Source of the DNA: Paracoccus sp. R12_2
GTDB taxonomy: Bacteria > Pseudomonadota > Alphaproteobacteria > Rhodobacterales > Rhodobacteraceae
Direction: 5' to 3'
DNA: 64,000 nucleotides
NCBI RefSeq assembly: GCF_017744015.1
Contig: NZ_JAGHRA010000008.1
Coordinates: forward strand, 118,319 to 182,318
Every line of letters begins with the position of its first letter. The first letter of the stretch is position 1. Position numbers and translations under genes: made by a program. Below, in pieces: positions 52,695 to 61,596 of this stretch. The notes under the pieces were generated by a model that was not told the origin of the DNA, searched no databases, and was given only the letters and a program-made list of their open reading frames with translations.

Positions 52695-53966
52695 ATGCGT
52701 AGACCTGTCATCTTCCTATTGCTCTTCGCGATGATGCTGGCGTTTCAGCCGCAGGCACGGGACGGTTCCCTGTCGCTGATCGCCACCGCATTTGCCGATG
52801 ACGACGATGACGACGACCGCGACGCGGATGACGACGACGATGACGATGACGGGCCGCGCGTCCGGCGCCGGGTCCGTGCGGCCCCTCCACCCGCGCCGCT
52901 GCCCCAGCGCGCCCAGAACGAGGTGCTGGCCCGCGGCCTGAGCGACGACGGGCTGTCGGCGCTGCTGGCGCAGGATTTCGAGGCGATCGAGGTCAGCACA
53001 TTGTCCAGCGGCGCGTTGCTTGCGCGGTTGCGCAAGCCTGCGGCGCTGACGATGAACCAGGCCCTGCAGGCTGTGCGCGACGTCGCCTCGGCGGAAGGGT
53101 CCGACTTCAACCATTTCTATCGATCCGAGCAGGCCGACGAATGCCGCGGGATCGACTGTCCTGCACGGCAGATGATCAACTGGCCCGTTGCGATGCCCGG
53201 ATGTGGCCCGCTGCCGCGGCTGGGCATGGTCGATACCGGGCTGAACGCCGAACACGATGCGCTGGCCGGCGCGCGGATCAAGCAGCTTCGAAACAGGGAC
53301 GGCCGCAAGAAATCCGATCTGTTGCACGGGACCGCGGTCGCGGCCCTGCTGGTCGGGGCCGCCGACAGCCGCGCCCCCGGCCTTGTGCCCGGCGCGGAAC
53401 TTGTCGCCGTCGACGCGTTTCATCGCGCGGGCAAGGATCAGCGCAGCGACGCCTATTCGCTGATCCGCGCGCTGGACCGGCTGGCTGAACAGGGGGTACG
53501 GATCGTCAATCTTTCGCTTGCGGGACCGGCAAACGCCGCGCTGAAGGCGCAGGTGGCGCAGATGGAAGATGCAGGCATCCTGCTGATTGCGGCGGCCGGC
53601 AATACCGGTCCGGCCGCGCCCCCCGCCTATCCCGCAGCATATCCCCGCGTCGTCGCGGTGACAGCCATCGACCGGCGCGGTCAGGTCTATCGACGGGCGG
53701 CGCGCGGCGAGCATATCGATCTGGCCGCGCCGGGCGTCGATGTCTGGACGGCAGCCTCGATCAGCGGGGCGCGCACCAAGACGGGAACATCCTATGCCGC
53801 GCCCTTTGTGACTGCGGCGGCCGCGCTGATGTTGCAGGCCGATCCGACGATCGGCAATGGCCGGCTTCGCAAACGTCTTCTCGAGGGGGCGCGTGATCTG
53901 GGTGCGAAGGGACGTGACCCGATCTTCGGTGCCGGTCTGGTCATGCCGCCGGCCACATGCCGCTGA
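52695..53966 (+). CDS. Secreted S8 family (subtilisin-like) serine peptidase with Asp-rich segment
   Basis: This 423-aa protein has an N-terminal signal or anchor (MRRPVIFLLLFAMMLAF), a very acidic tract at 35-52 (16 Asp in 18 residues), and a subtilase domain with the catalytic triad Asp180 (GMVDTGLN), His211 (HGTAVAAL) and Ser366 (GTSYAAPF) and oxyanion Asn303 (AAAGNTGP). The protease is probably exported and may need calcium. A symmetrical ECF-type promoter lies upstream, suggesting control by the divergent sigma factor. The ATG at 52695 is chosen from the signal; the frame is open far upstream in shadow sequence. Confidence 0.85.
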   Translation: MRRPVIFLLLFAMMLAFQPQARDGSLSLIATAFADDDDDDDRDADDDDDDDDGPRVRRRVRAAPPPAPLPQRAQNEVLARGLSDDGLSALLAQDFEAIEVSTLSSGALLARLRKPAALTMNQALQAVRDVASAEGSDFNHFYRSEQADECRGIDCPARQMINWPVAMPGCGPLPRLGMVDTGLNAEHDALAGARIKQLRNRDGRKKSDLLHGTAVAALLVGAADSRAPGLVPGAELVAVDAFHRAGKDQRSDAYSLIRALDRLAEQGVRIVNLSLAGPANAALKAQVAQMEDAGILLIAAAGNTGPAAPPAYPAAYPRVVAVTAIDRRGQVYRRAARGEHIDLAAPGVDVWTAASISGARTKTGTSYAAPFVTAAAALMLQADPTIGNGRLRKRLLEGARDLGAKGRDPIFGAGLVMPPATCR

Positions 53967-54161
53967 CCGCGGACGTTTCGCAAAAAAGACTGCGGCCCCC
54001 GGAATAGATGCGGCGGCCACGCGTAAACCACGCAGAGACCGGCCGGTGCTGACGACAATCCGCCGAGCCGGCTCATCGATGGACGTCCGAGGCTTCGGGC
54101 GATGGCGCCCTGCCATCGCGATGGGGTCATCAGCCAAGACACAACACAAGGATTTGGGAAC

Positions 54162-54845
54162 ATGCCTGTATTTCGTGGGAACGACGACGACAATCGCATC
54201 ATCGGCACGCGGCTTGACGATCTGATCTATGGCCGGTCCGGGGATGATGCCCTGAAAGGTGGTATCGGTCGCGACACCATAGATGGCGGCGAGGGCAATG
54301 ATCGTATCTGGTCCGGCCCCGGCAATGACACTGTCGTTGCGGCATCGGGCAATGACAGCATCGCGTCTGGTTGGGGCAACGACCGCATTCTGGCGGGCGA
54401 AGGAAATGACTACGTCTCGGCAGGCGGCGGATCGGACCGGGTGTCCGCCGCCTCCGGCAACGATACGGTTCGCGCCGGTGGAGGGCATGACAAGGTTTTC
54501 GGCGGCGAGGGGAATGACCGCATTGCTGGTCAGTGGGGCAATGACAGCCTGATCGGCGGCGAGGGCGACGACGTGCTGCATGGGGGTATGGGCAACGACC
54601 TTATGGCCGGCGGCGAGGGCAGTGACCGGTTCATCTTCAATCACGGCCGTGATCGGATCACCGATTTCGAGAATGACGAGGACGAGATCGACGTATCCGC
54701 CTTTGGCCGCTTCGGCAGTTTCTCGGATGTCCGCGCGGCTGCCAGCCAGTCCGGTTCGGATGTGGTGATCGCCGTCGGAAATCATCGACTGTTCATCGAG
54801 GATTACAGGCTGTCGCAGATGGATTCCGACGATTTCATCTGGTGA
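54162..54845 (+). CDS. Small RTX calcium-binding repeat protein
   Basis: This 227-aa protein is mostly hemolysin-type calcium-binding nonapeptide repeats (GGxGxDxLx/GGEGNDRI) from about residue 20 to 155, followed by a short C-terminal domain (NHGRDRITDFENDEDEIDVSAFG, about 158-227) ending DSDDFIW, which resembles a type I secretion signal. It has no catalytic domain, so it may be an adhesin, a storage or a surface-layer-like protein. It is expressed on its own, with a terminator behind it and the peptide-export operon convergent. Confidence 0.85.
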   Translation: MPVFRGNDDDNRIIGTRLDDLIYGRSGDDALKGGIGRDTIDGGEGNDRIWSGPGNDTVVAASGNDSIASGWGNDRILAGEGNDYVSAGGGSDRVSAASGNDTVRAGGGHDKVFGGEGNDRIAGQWGNDSLIGGEGDDVLHGGMGNDLMAGGEGSDRFIFNHGRDRITDFENDEDEIDVSAFGRFGSFSDVRAAASQSGSDVVIAVGNHRLFIEDYRLSQMDSDDFIW

Positions 54846-54866
54846 AGTGCCTGCACGGGGCGGCGC

Positions 54867-54893
54867 GGGGCGGGATGATATCCCGCCCCTTTT
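54867..54893 (+). terminator. Rho-independent terminator of the small RTX gene
   Basis: GGGGCGGGAT/ATCCCGCCCC form a 10-bp stem with a 3-nt loop, directly followed by TTTT. It is the clearest intrinsic terminator in the window. Confidence 0.8.
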
Positions 54894-54915
54894 CGGTGCC
54901 CGCATGCGGGGTAGA

Positions 54916-55590
54916 TTACTGCCCAAGACGATAGCCGGCACCGCGCACCGTGTGAATCAGGGGGGCCTCGTCCGGGCCGTCGATCTTGGTCCGCAGGTAG
55001 CGGATATAGACATCGACCACCTTCGATCCGGGGTCGAAGCCATAGCCCCAGTTGTTGTTCAGGATCTGCGTGCGGCTGAGCACCGCGCCCGGATGTTCCA
55101 TCAGATATCGCAGCAGGCCGAATTCCTTTGCCGTCAACTCGATCGCGCGTCCCGCGCGCGTCACCTGGCGCGTCGTCGGGTCCAGCATCAGATCGGCGAC
55201 CTGAAGGACCGGATCGAAGCGGATATCGGGGGCGCGTCGCAGCAGCGCCTCGACCCGCGCGACCAGTTCGTCGAAGGCAAAGGGCTTGGTCAGATAGTCA
55301 TCTGCGCCCGCGTTCAGCCCCTCGATCTTGTCGCCAAGCGCATCCTTGGCGGTCAGCATCAGCACGCGCGAGGGGATCGCCTCGCTGCGCATCTGCCGGC
55401 AGATCGTGACGCCGTCGAAATCGGGCAGCATCCGGTCAAGAATGACCAGCGGATATTCGGCCTTGCGCATCATCGACATGGCGCTTTGACCATCTCCCGC
55501 GATATCCAGCGTATGTCCCTCGGCCTTCAGGCCGCGGGTGACGAAGCTGGCGATACGGGGGTCGTCTTCGACAAGCAGGATCTTGGCCAT
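54916..55590 (-). CDS. OmpR-family response regulator of the peptide-export operon
   Basis: This 224-aa regulator has a receiver domain (Glu8/Asp9/Asp10, phospho-acceptor Asp52 in VILDRMLPDFDG, Lys in LTKPFAFDEL) and a C-terminal winged helix (about 130-222, LTAKEFGLLRYLMEHPG, VVDVYIRYLRTKID, HTVRGAGYRLG). It starts 8 bp after the stop of the histidine kinase gene and is the last gene of the operon. It is likely to activate the operon or its peptide gene in response to the kinase. The start at 55590 matches the receiver N terminus. Confidence 0.87.
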   Translation of the reverse strand: MAKILLVEDDPRIASFVTRGLKAEGHTLDIAGDGQSAMSMMRKAEYPLVILDRMLPDFDGVTICRQMRSEAIPSRVLMLTAKDALGDKIEGLNAGADDYLTKPFAFDELVARVEALLRRAPDIRFDPVLQVADLMLDPTTRQVTRAGRAIELTAKEFGLLRYLMEHPGAVLSRTQILNNNWGYGFDPGSKVVDVYIRYLRTKIDGPDEAPLIHTVRGAGYRLGQ

Positions 55591-55598
55591 CGGGCACC

Positions 55599-57176
55599 TC
55601 AGTGCAGCAGGGGAAGATGGATGCGCAGTTCGGTCAGGTGATCGGCGCTTGAAATCTCGATACGGCCGCGATGGCCCTCGACGATCCATTTCGCGATCGA
55701 CAGGCCAAGTCCGGTGCCGGCCTGTCCGGATCGTGCGGGCTGCCGCGCCCGATAAAAGCGGCTGAAGACGAAGGGCAGTTCGGCCTGCGGAATTTCGGGG
55801 CCGGGGTTCTGGACCCGAAAGACTGCCATGCCGTCCGCGCAGGCCAGCGATACCTGGATCGTCGCGCCGGGATCGGCGTATTTGATCGCATTGTCCAGCG
55901 CGATCAGCATGGCCTGCGACAGACGCCCGGCATCGCCTTCGGCCCTGCAGCTGCCCGGTGCCATGGTGGTATTGATCCTGACCCCGTTTTCCTCGGCCAG
56001 AACCTGCGCATCGGCCAGTGCGATTTCCAGGACGTCGTGCAGGTCCAGCGGCTGCATGTCGAAGCGGATCGCGTCCACCTCGGCGCGCGCCAGAAACAGC
56101 AGATCCTCGACCAGCCGGGTCATCTGCTGGCAAAGCTGCACGATCCGTTCCAGCGTGTCGCGATGTTCCTCGACCGTGCGGCTGCCGCCCCGCAACGCGA
56201 TTTCAGCCTCGCCGCGCAGCACGGTCAGCGGGGTGCGCAGTTCATGACCGATATCGGCAAGAAACAGCATCCGCATATGATCCAGCTTCTGAAGGCGGGT
56301 ATTGGCATCCTCAAGTTCCACGGTGCGGCGCGATACCTCGTTTTCCAGCCCGGCCTGCACCTCCAGCAAGGCGGCGCGCTGCGCCTCGAGCCGCGAGGCG
56401 GCGTTGTCGACCTGGGCGGCGAGGCTGGCGAATTCGTCGCGTCCCCGATATTCCATCCGGTAGGCCAGATTGCCGTCGCCGATCTCGCGGGTTGCCGATT
56501 CCAGTGCCGCGATGGGCCGGGTCAGCGATCGGGCCAGCAGCAGCGCGCCGATGGCGGATACGATGAACGCGGCCGCCGTCACGATGCTGATGATCCATTC
56601 CAGTTCGCGTTCCAGCCGGTTCGTCTGGCTTTGATAACGGCGCAGTTCGGCCTCTTCGTCGGCGATGGCCGCGCCGATATGATCCTCCAGCGTGGTATCC
56701 AGACTGTCCTCGATCTCTTCGCGAAAGATCTGGATCGCCTCGTCCAGCCGCCCTTGGTCGCGCAGCAACAGCAGGCGCTGTGTCCGCAGGTCGATATCTT
56801 CGTACAGCGACCGCATCTGTTCGACACGGGTCAGTTCGGCCTCTTCCTCGGCGCGATCCGCAGGGACCGAGATGATGCCGATCTCGTCACGGATCAGCAG
56901 TTCCAGCCGGTCGAGGCTGTCTTCAAGGCTGTCGCGTGCCTCGTCGAAATCATCCAGTTCGGTCCGACCCAGCAACAGCAGTTCGGCGACATTCTCGGAA
57001 TAGCGATTCATGGCGGCGGACATGCGGATCACGCTGTCCAACTGCGCCCCCGCCAGTCGATTGCGGTCGAAGTAATAGTCGATCCTATCGACATAATACC
57101 ACGTGACCGCCGCCACGCTGAGCAGCATCGTCGTCACGAGAACCTGAAAGCTGATGATCTTCAACCGGATCGTCAT
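55599..57176 (-). CDS. Membrane histidine kinase of the peptide-export operon
   Basis: This 525-aa sensor kinase has two transmembrane helices (about 8-28 and 194-215) around a roughly 165-residue periplasmic, strongly acidic and helical sensor region. A HAMP domain (216-268), a coiled coil, HisKA with His311 in DIGHELRTPLTVLRGE and an HATPase_c domain (DNAIKYADPG, PGPEIPQAELPFVFSRFYRA, GTGLGLSIAKWIV) follow. The acidic sensor is suited to bind a cationic peptide, a testable idea. The start at 57176 lies inside the preceding exporter gene (92-bp overlap). Confidence 0.86.
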   Translation of the reverse strand: MTIRLKIISFQVLVTTMLLSVAAVTWYYVDRIDYYFDRNRLAGAQLDSVIRMSAAMNRYSENVAELLLLGRTELDDFDEARDSLEDSLDRLELLIRDEIGIISVPADRAEEEAELTRVEQMRSLYEDIDLRTQRLLLLRDQGRLDEAIQIFREEIEDSLDTTLEDHIGAAIADEEAELRRYQSQTNRLERELEWIISIVTAAAFIVSAIGALLLARSLTRPIAALESATREIGDGNLAYRMEYRGRDEFASLAAQVDNAASRLEAQRAALLEVQAGLENEVSRRTVELEDANTRLQKLDHMRMLFLADIGHELRTPLTVLRGEAEIALRGGSRTVEEHRDTLERIVQLCQQMTRLVEDLLFLARAEVDAIRFDMQPLDLHDVLEIALADAQVLAEENGVRINTTMAPGSCRAEGDAGRLSQAMLIALDNAIKYADPGATIQVSLACADGMAVFRVQNPGPEIPQAELPFVFSRFYRARQPARSGQAGTGLGLSIAKWIVEGHRGRIEISSADHLTELRIHLPLLH

Positions 57177-59298
57177 GGGTCTGGATGTCCTCCTGCAGGC
57201 GATCGGACTGGATCTGCGCGTGGGCAAAGCTGATGACGCGGCCCGATGCGCGGATGGTCTCGGGCCGGTGTGCGACCACGATACGGGTCGGTGCCAGACG
57301 GGCAAGGGCCGCATTGACGGCCGTTTCGCGGGCGACGTCCAGGTGGCTGGTCGCCTCATCCAGCAGCAGCAGACCCGGCGCACGATAGATCGCCCGCGCC
57401 AGCAGGATGCGTTGCTTCTGCCCGCCCGACAGGACCGTGCCCATGTCGCCGATCAGCGTGCCGTATCCCATCGGCATGTCGATGATATCCTGATGCACGG
57501 CCGCCAGTTCGGCGCATTCCTCGATCCGGTCCTGATCGGGGTTTGCTGCGAAGAAGGCGATGTTGTCGGCGATCGAGCCCGCGAACAGCGTATCGTCCTG
57601 CATCACCACGCCGATCATCGCGCGCCAGCGGTCGGGGCCCAATCGCGCCATCGGCGCGCCGTCGATCAGGATCTTGCCCTCGGTCGGCTCCAGCAGCCCG
57701 GCCATCAGCTTCAGCAGCGTGGTCTTGCCGCACCCAGATGGCCCGGCCAGCGACACCCATTCGCCCGGCTGGATGCGCAGGCTGACATTCCGGACCACCA
57801 ACGGATCATTGGGGCTGTAGCGGAACGAAACGTCCTGCAGTTCCATCGCAATCGGGGTCACCGGGCCCGCCGGGCGCGGATCGCTGCGAGGTTCGGGCCG
57901 GGTCAGGGCGATATCGGCAAGGCGTTCGGCGTGAAGACCCAGCATCCGCAATTCGACCAGCGTGTCGATCAGCCCGCTGACGCGGCGCAGGAACAGATCC
58001 TTGTAGGCCAGAAACGCGACCAGCAGGCCGACCGAGAATTCGTTCGACAGGATCATCCGCGCCGCCAGATAGACGATGCCGATCCCCAATGTTCCCAGCA
58101 AGACCATGTTCGCGGTCTTGAACAGCAGGTCCAGACGTTGCGTGACAAGCTGACGGTTGACCGTCTCGACCAGCAGGTTCAGCCAGCGCGCGCGCCGGTC
58201 CTGCTGACCGCCCATCAGCTTGATGGTCTTCATGCCGCGCAGGCTTTCAAGGAAATGGCTGTCGCGCCGCGCCTCCCATATGATCGCCTCGGCCGAGGCC
58301 TGCCGCAGCGGCGCATAGGACGCCCATCTCAGCAGCCCGTAAAGCGCCGCCCCGGCCAGCGCGACCAGCCCCAGCGTGGGGGCTAGGACGAACATCAGGA
58401 TCAACGTCAGCACGCACATCAGACCGTCAAGGATCGCCACCACCAGATCGCGGCTGAGGGTCTGCAGGATCGTGTCCTGCGATTCGAAACGCGACATCAC
58501 GTCCGCCACATGGCGCGTCTCGAAATAGCTGGCCGGAAGATTCAGCAGGTGGCTGAACAGGTTTGTCCGCGCCTGGACCTTCAACGAGGCGCCAAGCGTG
58601 ATCAGCATCCAGCCGCGCAGCGCGGTGACGCCGGTCTGCAACAGCAACAACAGCAGGAAGGCGGTGGCCAGCGTCACAAGAAGGCTGCGATCCGCCGAGA
58701 CGATGGCGTTGTCGATCGTCAGGCTGAGAAACAGCGGTGCGATCAGCGCGAAGATCTCGATCGCCAGCGCCAGCAGCAGCAGATGTCCCAGCGCCCGCCT
58801 GAGGCCGGTGATCTGGCCCAGCAACGCGCGGATGCGGACCCGCGGCGGGGCCTCGGACGGCTCGAACCCGCCGGTCGGGGTCAGTTCCAGCGCGACACCG
58901 CTGAAATGCCGCGAGGCGTCGGCCATCGACAGGCGCCGCACCCCGTCGGCGGGGTCGTGGATCACGATACCGCCGCGACCGACGGATTTCAGCACGACGA
59001 AATGGTTCAGATCCCAGTGCAGGATCGCGGGCAGACGCAGCAGATGCAGTTCTTCCAGTTCCAGCCGCAGCGGTCGGCTGGCCAGACCGATGTGATCGGC
59101 AACCCCGATCACATCCTTCAGCGTTGCCCCTTTCAGCGAAAAACCGAAACGACGGCGCAGTTCGGCCGGGTCCGTCGCGCGCCGGTGAAAGCCGGCGACC
59201 ATCGCCAGCGCGGCAAGGCCGCATTCTGCGGCCTCGGTCTGAAGGATCATCGGCAGCTTGCGCCGCCAGCCGAATTGCAGCCCCTGGGTCATGTTCAT
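57085..59298 (-). CDS. C39-peptidase-containing ABC exporter (bacteriocin exporter type)
   Basis: This 737-aa protein has an N-terminal C39 cysteine peptidase (about 10-145: Cys26 in EAAECGLAALAM, His99 in LNHFVVL, Asp115 in IHDPADG), a six-helix membrane domain (about 165-455) and an ATPase domain (Walker A GPSGCGKTT at 519-527, signature LSGGQKQR 623-630, Walker B LLLLDEATS). Such exporters remove double-glycine leaders and export the mature peptide. The C-terminal tail (about 707-737) is encoded by DNA shared with the kinase gene. It overlaps the HlyD gene by 4 bp. Confidence 0.9.
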   Translation of the reverse strand: MNMTQGLQFGWRRKLPMILQTEAAECGLAALAMVAGFHRRATDPAELRRRFGFSLKGATLKDVIGVADHIGLASRPLRLELEELHLLRLPAILHWDLNHFVVLKSVGRGGIVIHDPADGVRRLSMADASRHFSGVALELTPTGGFEPSEAPPRVRIRALLGQITGLRRALGHLLLLALAIEIFALIAPLFLSLTIDNAIVSADRSLLVTLATAFLLLLLLQTGVTALRGWMLITLGASLKVQARTNLFSHLLNLPASYFETRHVADVMSRFESQDTILQTLSRDLVVAILDGLMCVLTLILMFVLAPTLGLVALAGAALYGLLRWASYAPLRQASAEAIIWEARRDSHFLESLRGMKTIKLMGGQQDRRARWLNLLVETVNRQLVTQRLDLLFKTANMVLLGTLGIGIVYLAARMILSNEFSVGLLVAFLAYKDLFLRRVSGLIDTLVELRMLGLHAERLADIALTRPEPRSDPRPAGPVTPIAMELQDVSFRYSPNDPLVVRNVSLRIQPGEWVSLAGPSGCGKTTLLKLMAGLLEPTEGKILIDGAPMARLGPDRWRAMIGVVMQDDTLFAGSIADNIAFFAANPDQDRIEECAELAAVHQDIIDMPMGYGTLIGDMGTVLSGGQKQRILLARAIYRAPGLLLLDEATSHLDVARETAVNAALARLAPTRIVVAHRPETIRASGRVISFAHAQIQSDRLQEDIQTHDDPVEDHQLSGSRDDDAAQRGGGHVVLCR

Positions 59299-60587
59299 GC
59301 CGGTTCGCGCCCCCTCAGCGAATGCAGCGGTTCAAGGATCCACTGCCACAGCCGCCGCGTCTCGATCTGGATATCGGCCTGCAATGTCATGCCCGGTTGC
59401 AGGGGCGCGTCGCGGCCATAGGCGGTGGCGCTTTGGGCGTCCAGATCGACGGTGATGCGATAGACAGGTTGCCCGGACGCCCCCAAGTCCGCCAGCGGCC
59501 CTGTTGCGCCTGCGGCCTCGGCCAACTCGCCCGGCCCTACCGTCGCGCGGGACACGCTGCGGACCTTGGCGTCATACTGGCCGAATTTCTGGTGCGGATA
59601 GGCATCATAGCGGATCAGCACGCGCTGACCGGGTTCGACAAATCCGATATCGCGGCTGGGGCCATAGATCTGCGCCTGCAGGATCGTGTCCGACGGGATC
59701 AGCGTCATCAGCGGTGTCGCGCTGTCCACGGTTTCCCCGGCCGTCGCCCGCAGCGCGGTGACGGTGCCGGATCGGGGCGCGGTCAGAACGGTTTCGCGGG
59801 CGGCTTCGGCTTCGGCCAGCTCCTGTTCGATCTGGGCGATGGCGCGGTCGATTTCGGCCAGTTGCAGGCCCTCGCGCAGCGGGTGTTCGGCGATCTCGGC
59901 GGTCAGTTCCACGCGGGTCCGGTTGACCGTCGCGCGCGTCCGTTCCAGCGCCTGCAGGGACAGCGCCTGATCGAAGGCGGATTCCTCGGCCCGCTGCAGG
60001 TCGTCCTGGGTCGCCAGCCCACGGTCGCGCAAGTCGCGCAGCCGCGCGGCTGACGCGTCGGCCAGATCCACCCGGTCACGCTGCATCGCGAATTCGGCGT
60101 CAAGGCTGGCGGCCTCGGCCTCGATCACCGCCAGCCTGGCCTGATGCGATTCGGATTGACGCGCGTAAAGCGCGCGGTGGCTGTCTCGTTCGGCCGCAAG
60201 GCTGTCGCGACGCGCGCGCAGCGCCCGCAGAACCTCTTGCCGGGATTCGCCTGCGCCGCTTCGTCGTTCGCTGGACAGAACCGCCAGAACGTCGCCGCGT
60301 TCGACCTGCTGGCCTTCTTGCACGGGCAACTGGGCCAGCAGGCCGGGCTGCGAAGCGGCGACCTGCAACAGCCCCTGCTGCGGGGTCAGCCAGCCCGAAA
60401 GCCGGACCTTGCGCGTGTATTCGCCGAACGCGATCAACGCCAGAATGCCGATCACGATGATTGCGGCGAACAGGGTCAGAACGCTGTAGGACAGCCGCGG
60501 CACCAGCAGGACCGAGCCCAGCCATCTGTCCCGCTGCTCGGCCATCGCCTCGGGGCGAAACAGGGGCAAGGGGGACGGCTCGGCCAT
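59295..60587 (-). CDS. HlyD-family membrane fusion protein (CvaA-like)
   Basis: This 430-aa adaptor has a single N-terminal transmembrane helix (about 33-55, YSVLTLFAAIIVIGILALI), a lipoyl/barrel-sandwich region, a long helical hairpin (about 110-265, rich in Ala, Glu, Arg and Leu), and a C-terminal beta-barrel region. It would connect the C39 exporter to an outer-membrane tunnel such as TolC; no tolC-like gene is in this window. Its start directly follows the stop of the ParB-like gene (0 bp). Confidence 0.87.
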   Translation of the reverse strand: MAEPSPLPLFRPEAMAEQRDRWLGSVLLVPRLSYSVLTLFAAIIVIGILALIAFGEYTRKVRLSGWLTPQQGLLQVAASQPGLLAQLPVQEGQQVERGDVLAVLSSERRSGAGESRQEVLRALRARRDSLAAERDSHRALYARQSESHQARLAVIEAEAASLDAEFAMQRDRVDLADASAARLRDLRDRGLATQDDLQRAEESAFDQALSLQALERTRATVNRTRVELTAEIAEHPLREGLQLAEIDRAIAQIEQELAEAEAARETVLTAPRSGTVTALRATAGETVDSATPLMTLIPSDTILQAQIYGPSRDIGFVEPGQRVLIRYDAYPHQKFGQYDAKVRSVSRATVGPGELAEAAGATGPLADLGASGQPVYRITVDLDAQSATAYGRDAPLQPGMTLQADIQIETRRLWQWILEPLHSLRGREPA

Positions 60588-61538
60588 CTACAGGTCGTCC
60601 ACGTCTAGTTCGGTGACCGAAAAGCTGACCTCGATCATCTTTCGCTTGCGGCGAACGGGCAGTACGACGCTGGTCTTGGGGTCGAAGAAATCCTTCAGAA
60701 GCGGTGGCCGGTTCGCGCGGTAATAGAAGGCCGGATCATCGATGACCGAGGCTGCGGCGACGGTTTCCAATTCGTCCCGCCGCGACACCGTCTGGATGAT
60801 GACGGGCGCGTGCGTGATCCCCGCCATGCGCAGCGCGGTGGCCCGGTGATAGCCGTTGTGCAGAACGATGCGCTTGCCCCAGCGGATGCCGCTGAGAAAA
60901 TTCGATCCGTGACCGACGACGATCCCGACGATGCCGGAAACCGGGCCGCAGCGGCGCATTCCGCTGACCTGATCGGGGCGCAGAAGCGTCGTTTCATGGT
61001 ACCGCAGATCGGTGGAATCCGACAGGAACGCGTACCGGTCGCGTCCCAGCCGGCGGCACTCGACCGCCGCATCCCGGCGATCCAGCGGCTGACAGAAGCG
61101 GAACAGGTCCTCGGGTTTGGGGGCGGGATCAAGGCCGTCGGCAAGTCCCTGAACGAAGGGCAGCGTCACATGACGCTGGCTGACCACGATCCGGTCAAGC
61201 TCGACCATCTCGATGGTCGTTGGCACCCGATCGAAGGTTTCGCGATAGATATCCTGCTGCTGCAGTTCCTCGGCCAGCGGGCGCATGGGCTTGGGCAGCT
61301 TGCGGCAGCGGATCCGGTCCGCCAGCCCGGCCTCTTTCTGTTCCAGCCCGGCCAGGTGATCGTTGGCACGGCGCCATTCGGCAATGATGTCCGCGCGACG
61401 ACGGTCCGCATCGTCGGTCTGGCGCAGGACGACATCCAGATAGTCGTTCAGCGGCGGCTGTCCCAGCAGCCACAGCTCATCGCGCGTGGCTGCGGAAATG
61501 CCCGTGGCGGAGATCGGATCGGCGCATTCGAACGGCAT
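60588..61538 (-). CDS. ParB/sulfiredoxin-fold-like protein of unknown function
   Basis: This 316-aa soluble protein has segments that resemble the ParB/Srx fold: MVELDRIVVSQRHVTLPFVQ (about 111-130) and RIVLHNGYHRATALRMAG (about 223-240), with NGYHR (228-232) in the place of the ParB box II nucleotide-binding residues. The N-terminal 100 residues are helical and unlike any family I know. No helix-turn-helix follows, so it is not a classic partition protein. It lies between the peptide gene and the exporter and could modify the peptide. Start at 61538 follows a GAGG site. The fold call is tentative. Confidence 0.65.
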   Translation of the reverse strand: MPFECADPISATGISAATRDELWLLGQPPLNDYLDVVLRQTDDADRRRADIIAEWRRANDHLAGLEQKEAGLADRIRCRKLPKPMRPLAEELQQQDIYRETFDRVPTTIEMVELDRIVVSQRHVTLPFVQGLADGLDPAPKPEDLFRFCQPLDRRDAAVECRRLGRDRYAFLSDSTDLRYHETTLLRPDQVSGMRRCGPVSGIVGIVVGHGSNFLSGIRWGKRIVLHNGYHRATALRMAGITHAPVIIQTVSRRDELETVAAASVIDDPAFYYRANRPPLLKDFFDPKTSVVLPVRRKRKMIEVSFSVTELDVDDL

Positions 61539-61556
61539 GGAACCTCGCGACGAAAG

Positions 61557-61582
61557 CCCCGAAGCCGCAGGCGGCTTCGGGG
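61557..61582 (-). terminator. Hairpin between peptide gene and downstream export genes
   Basis: CCCCGAAGCCGC (61557-61568) pairs with GCGGCTTCGGGG (61571-61582); a 10-bp stem with a 6-nt loop is realistic. It lies 15 bp after the peptide stop, before the ParB-like gene. A leaky terminator or stabilising structure there would give far more peptide mRNA than exporter mRNA. Confidence 0.5.
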
Positions 61583-61596
61583 ATGGTTGCGTCACA

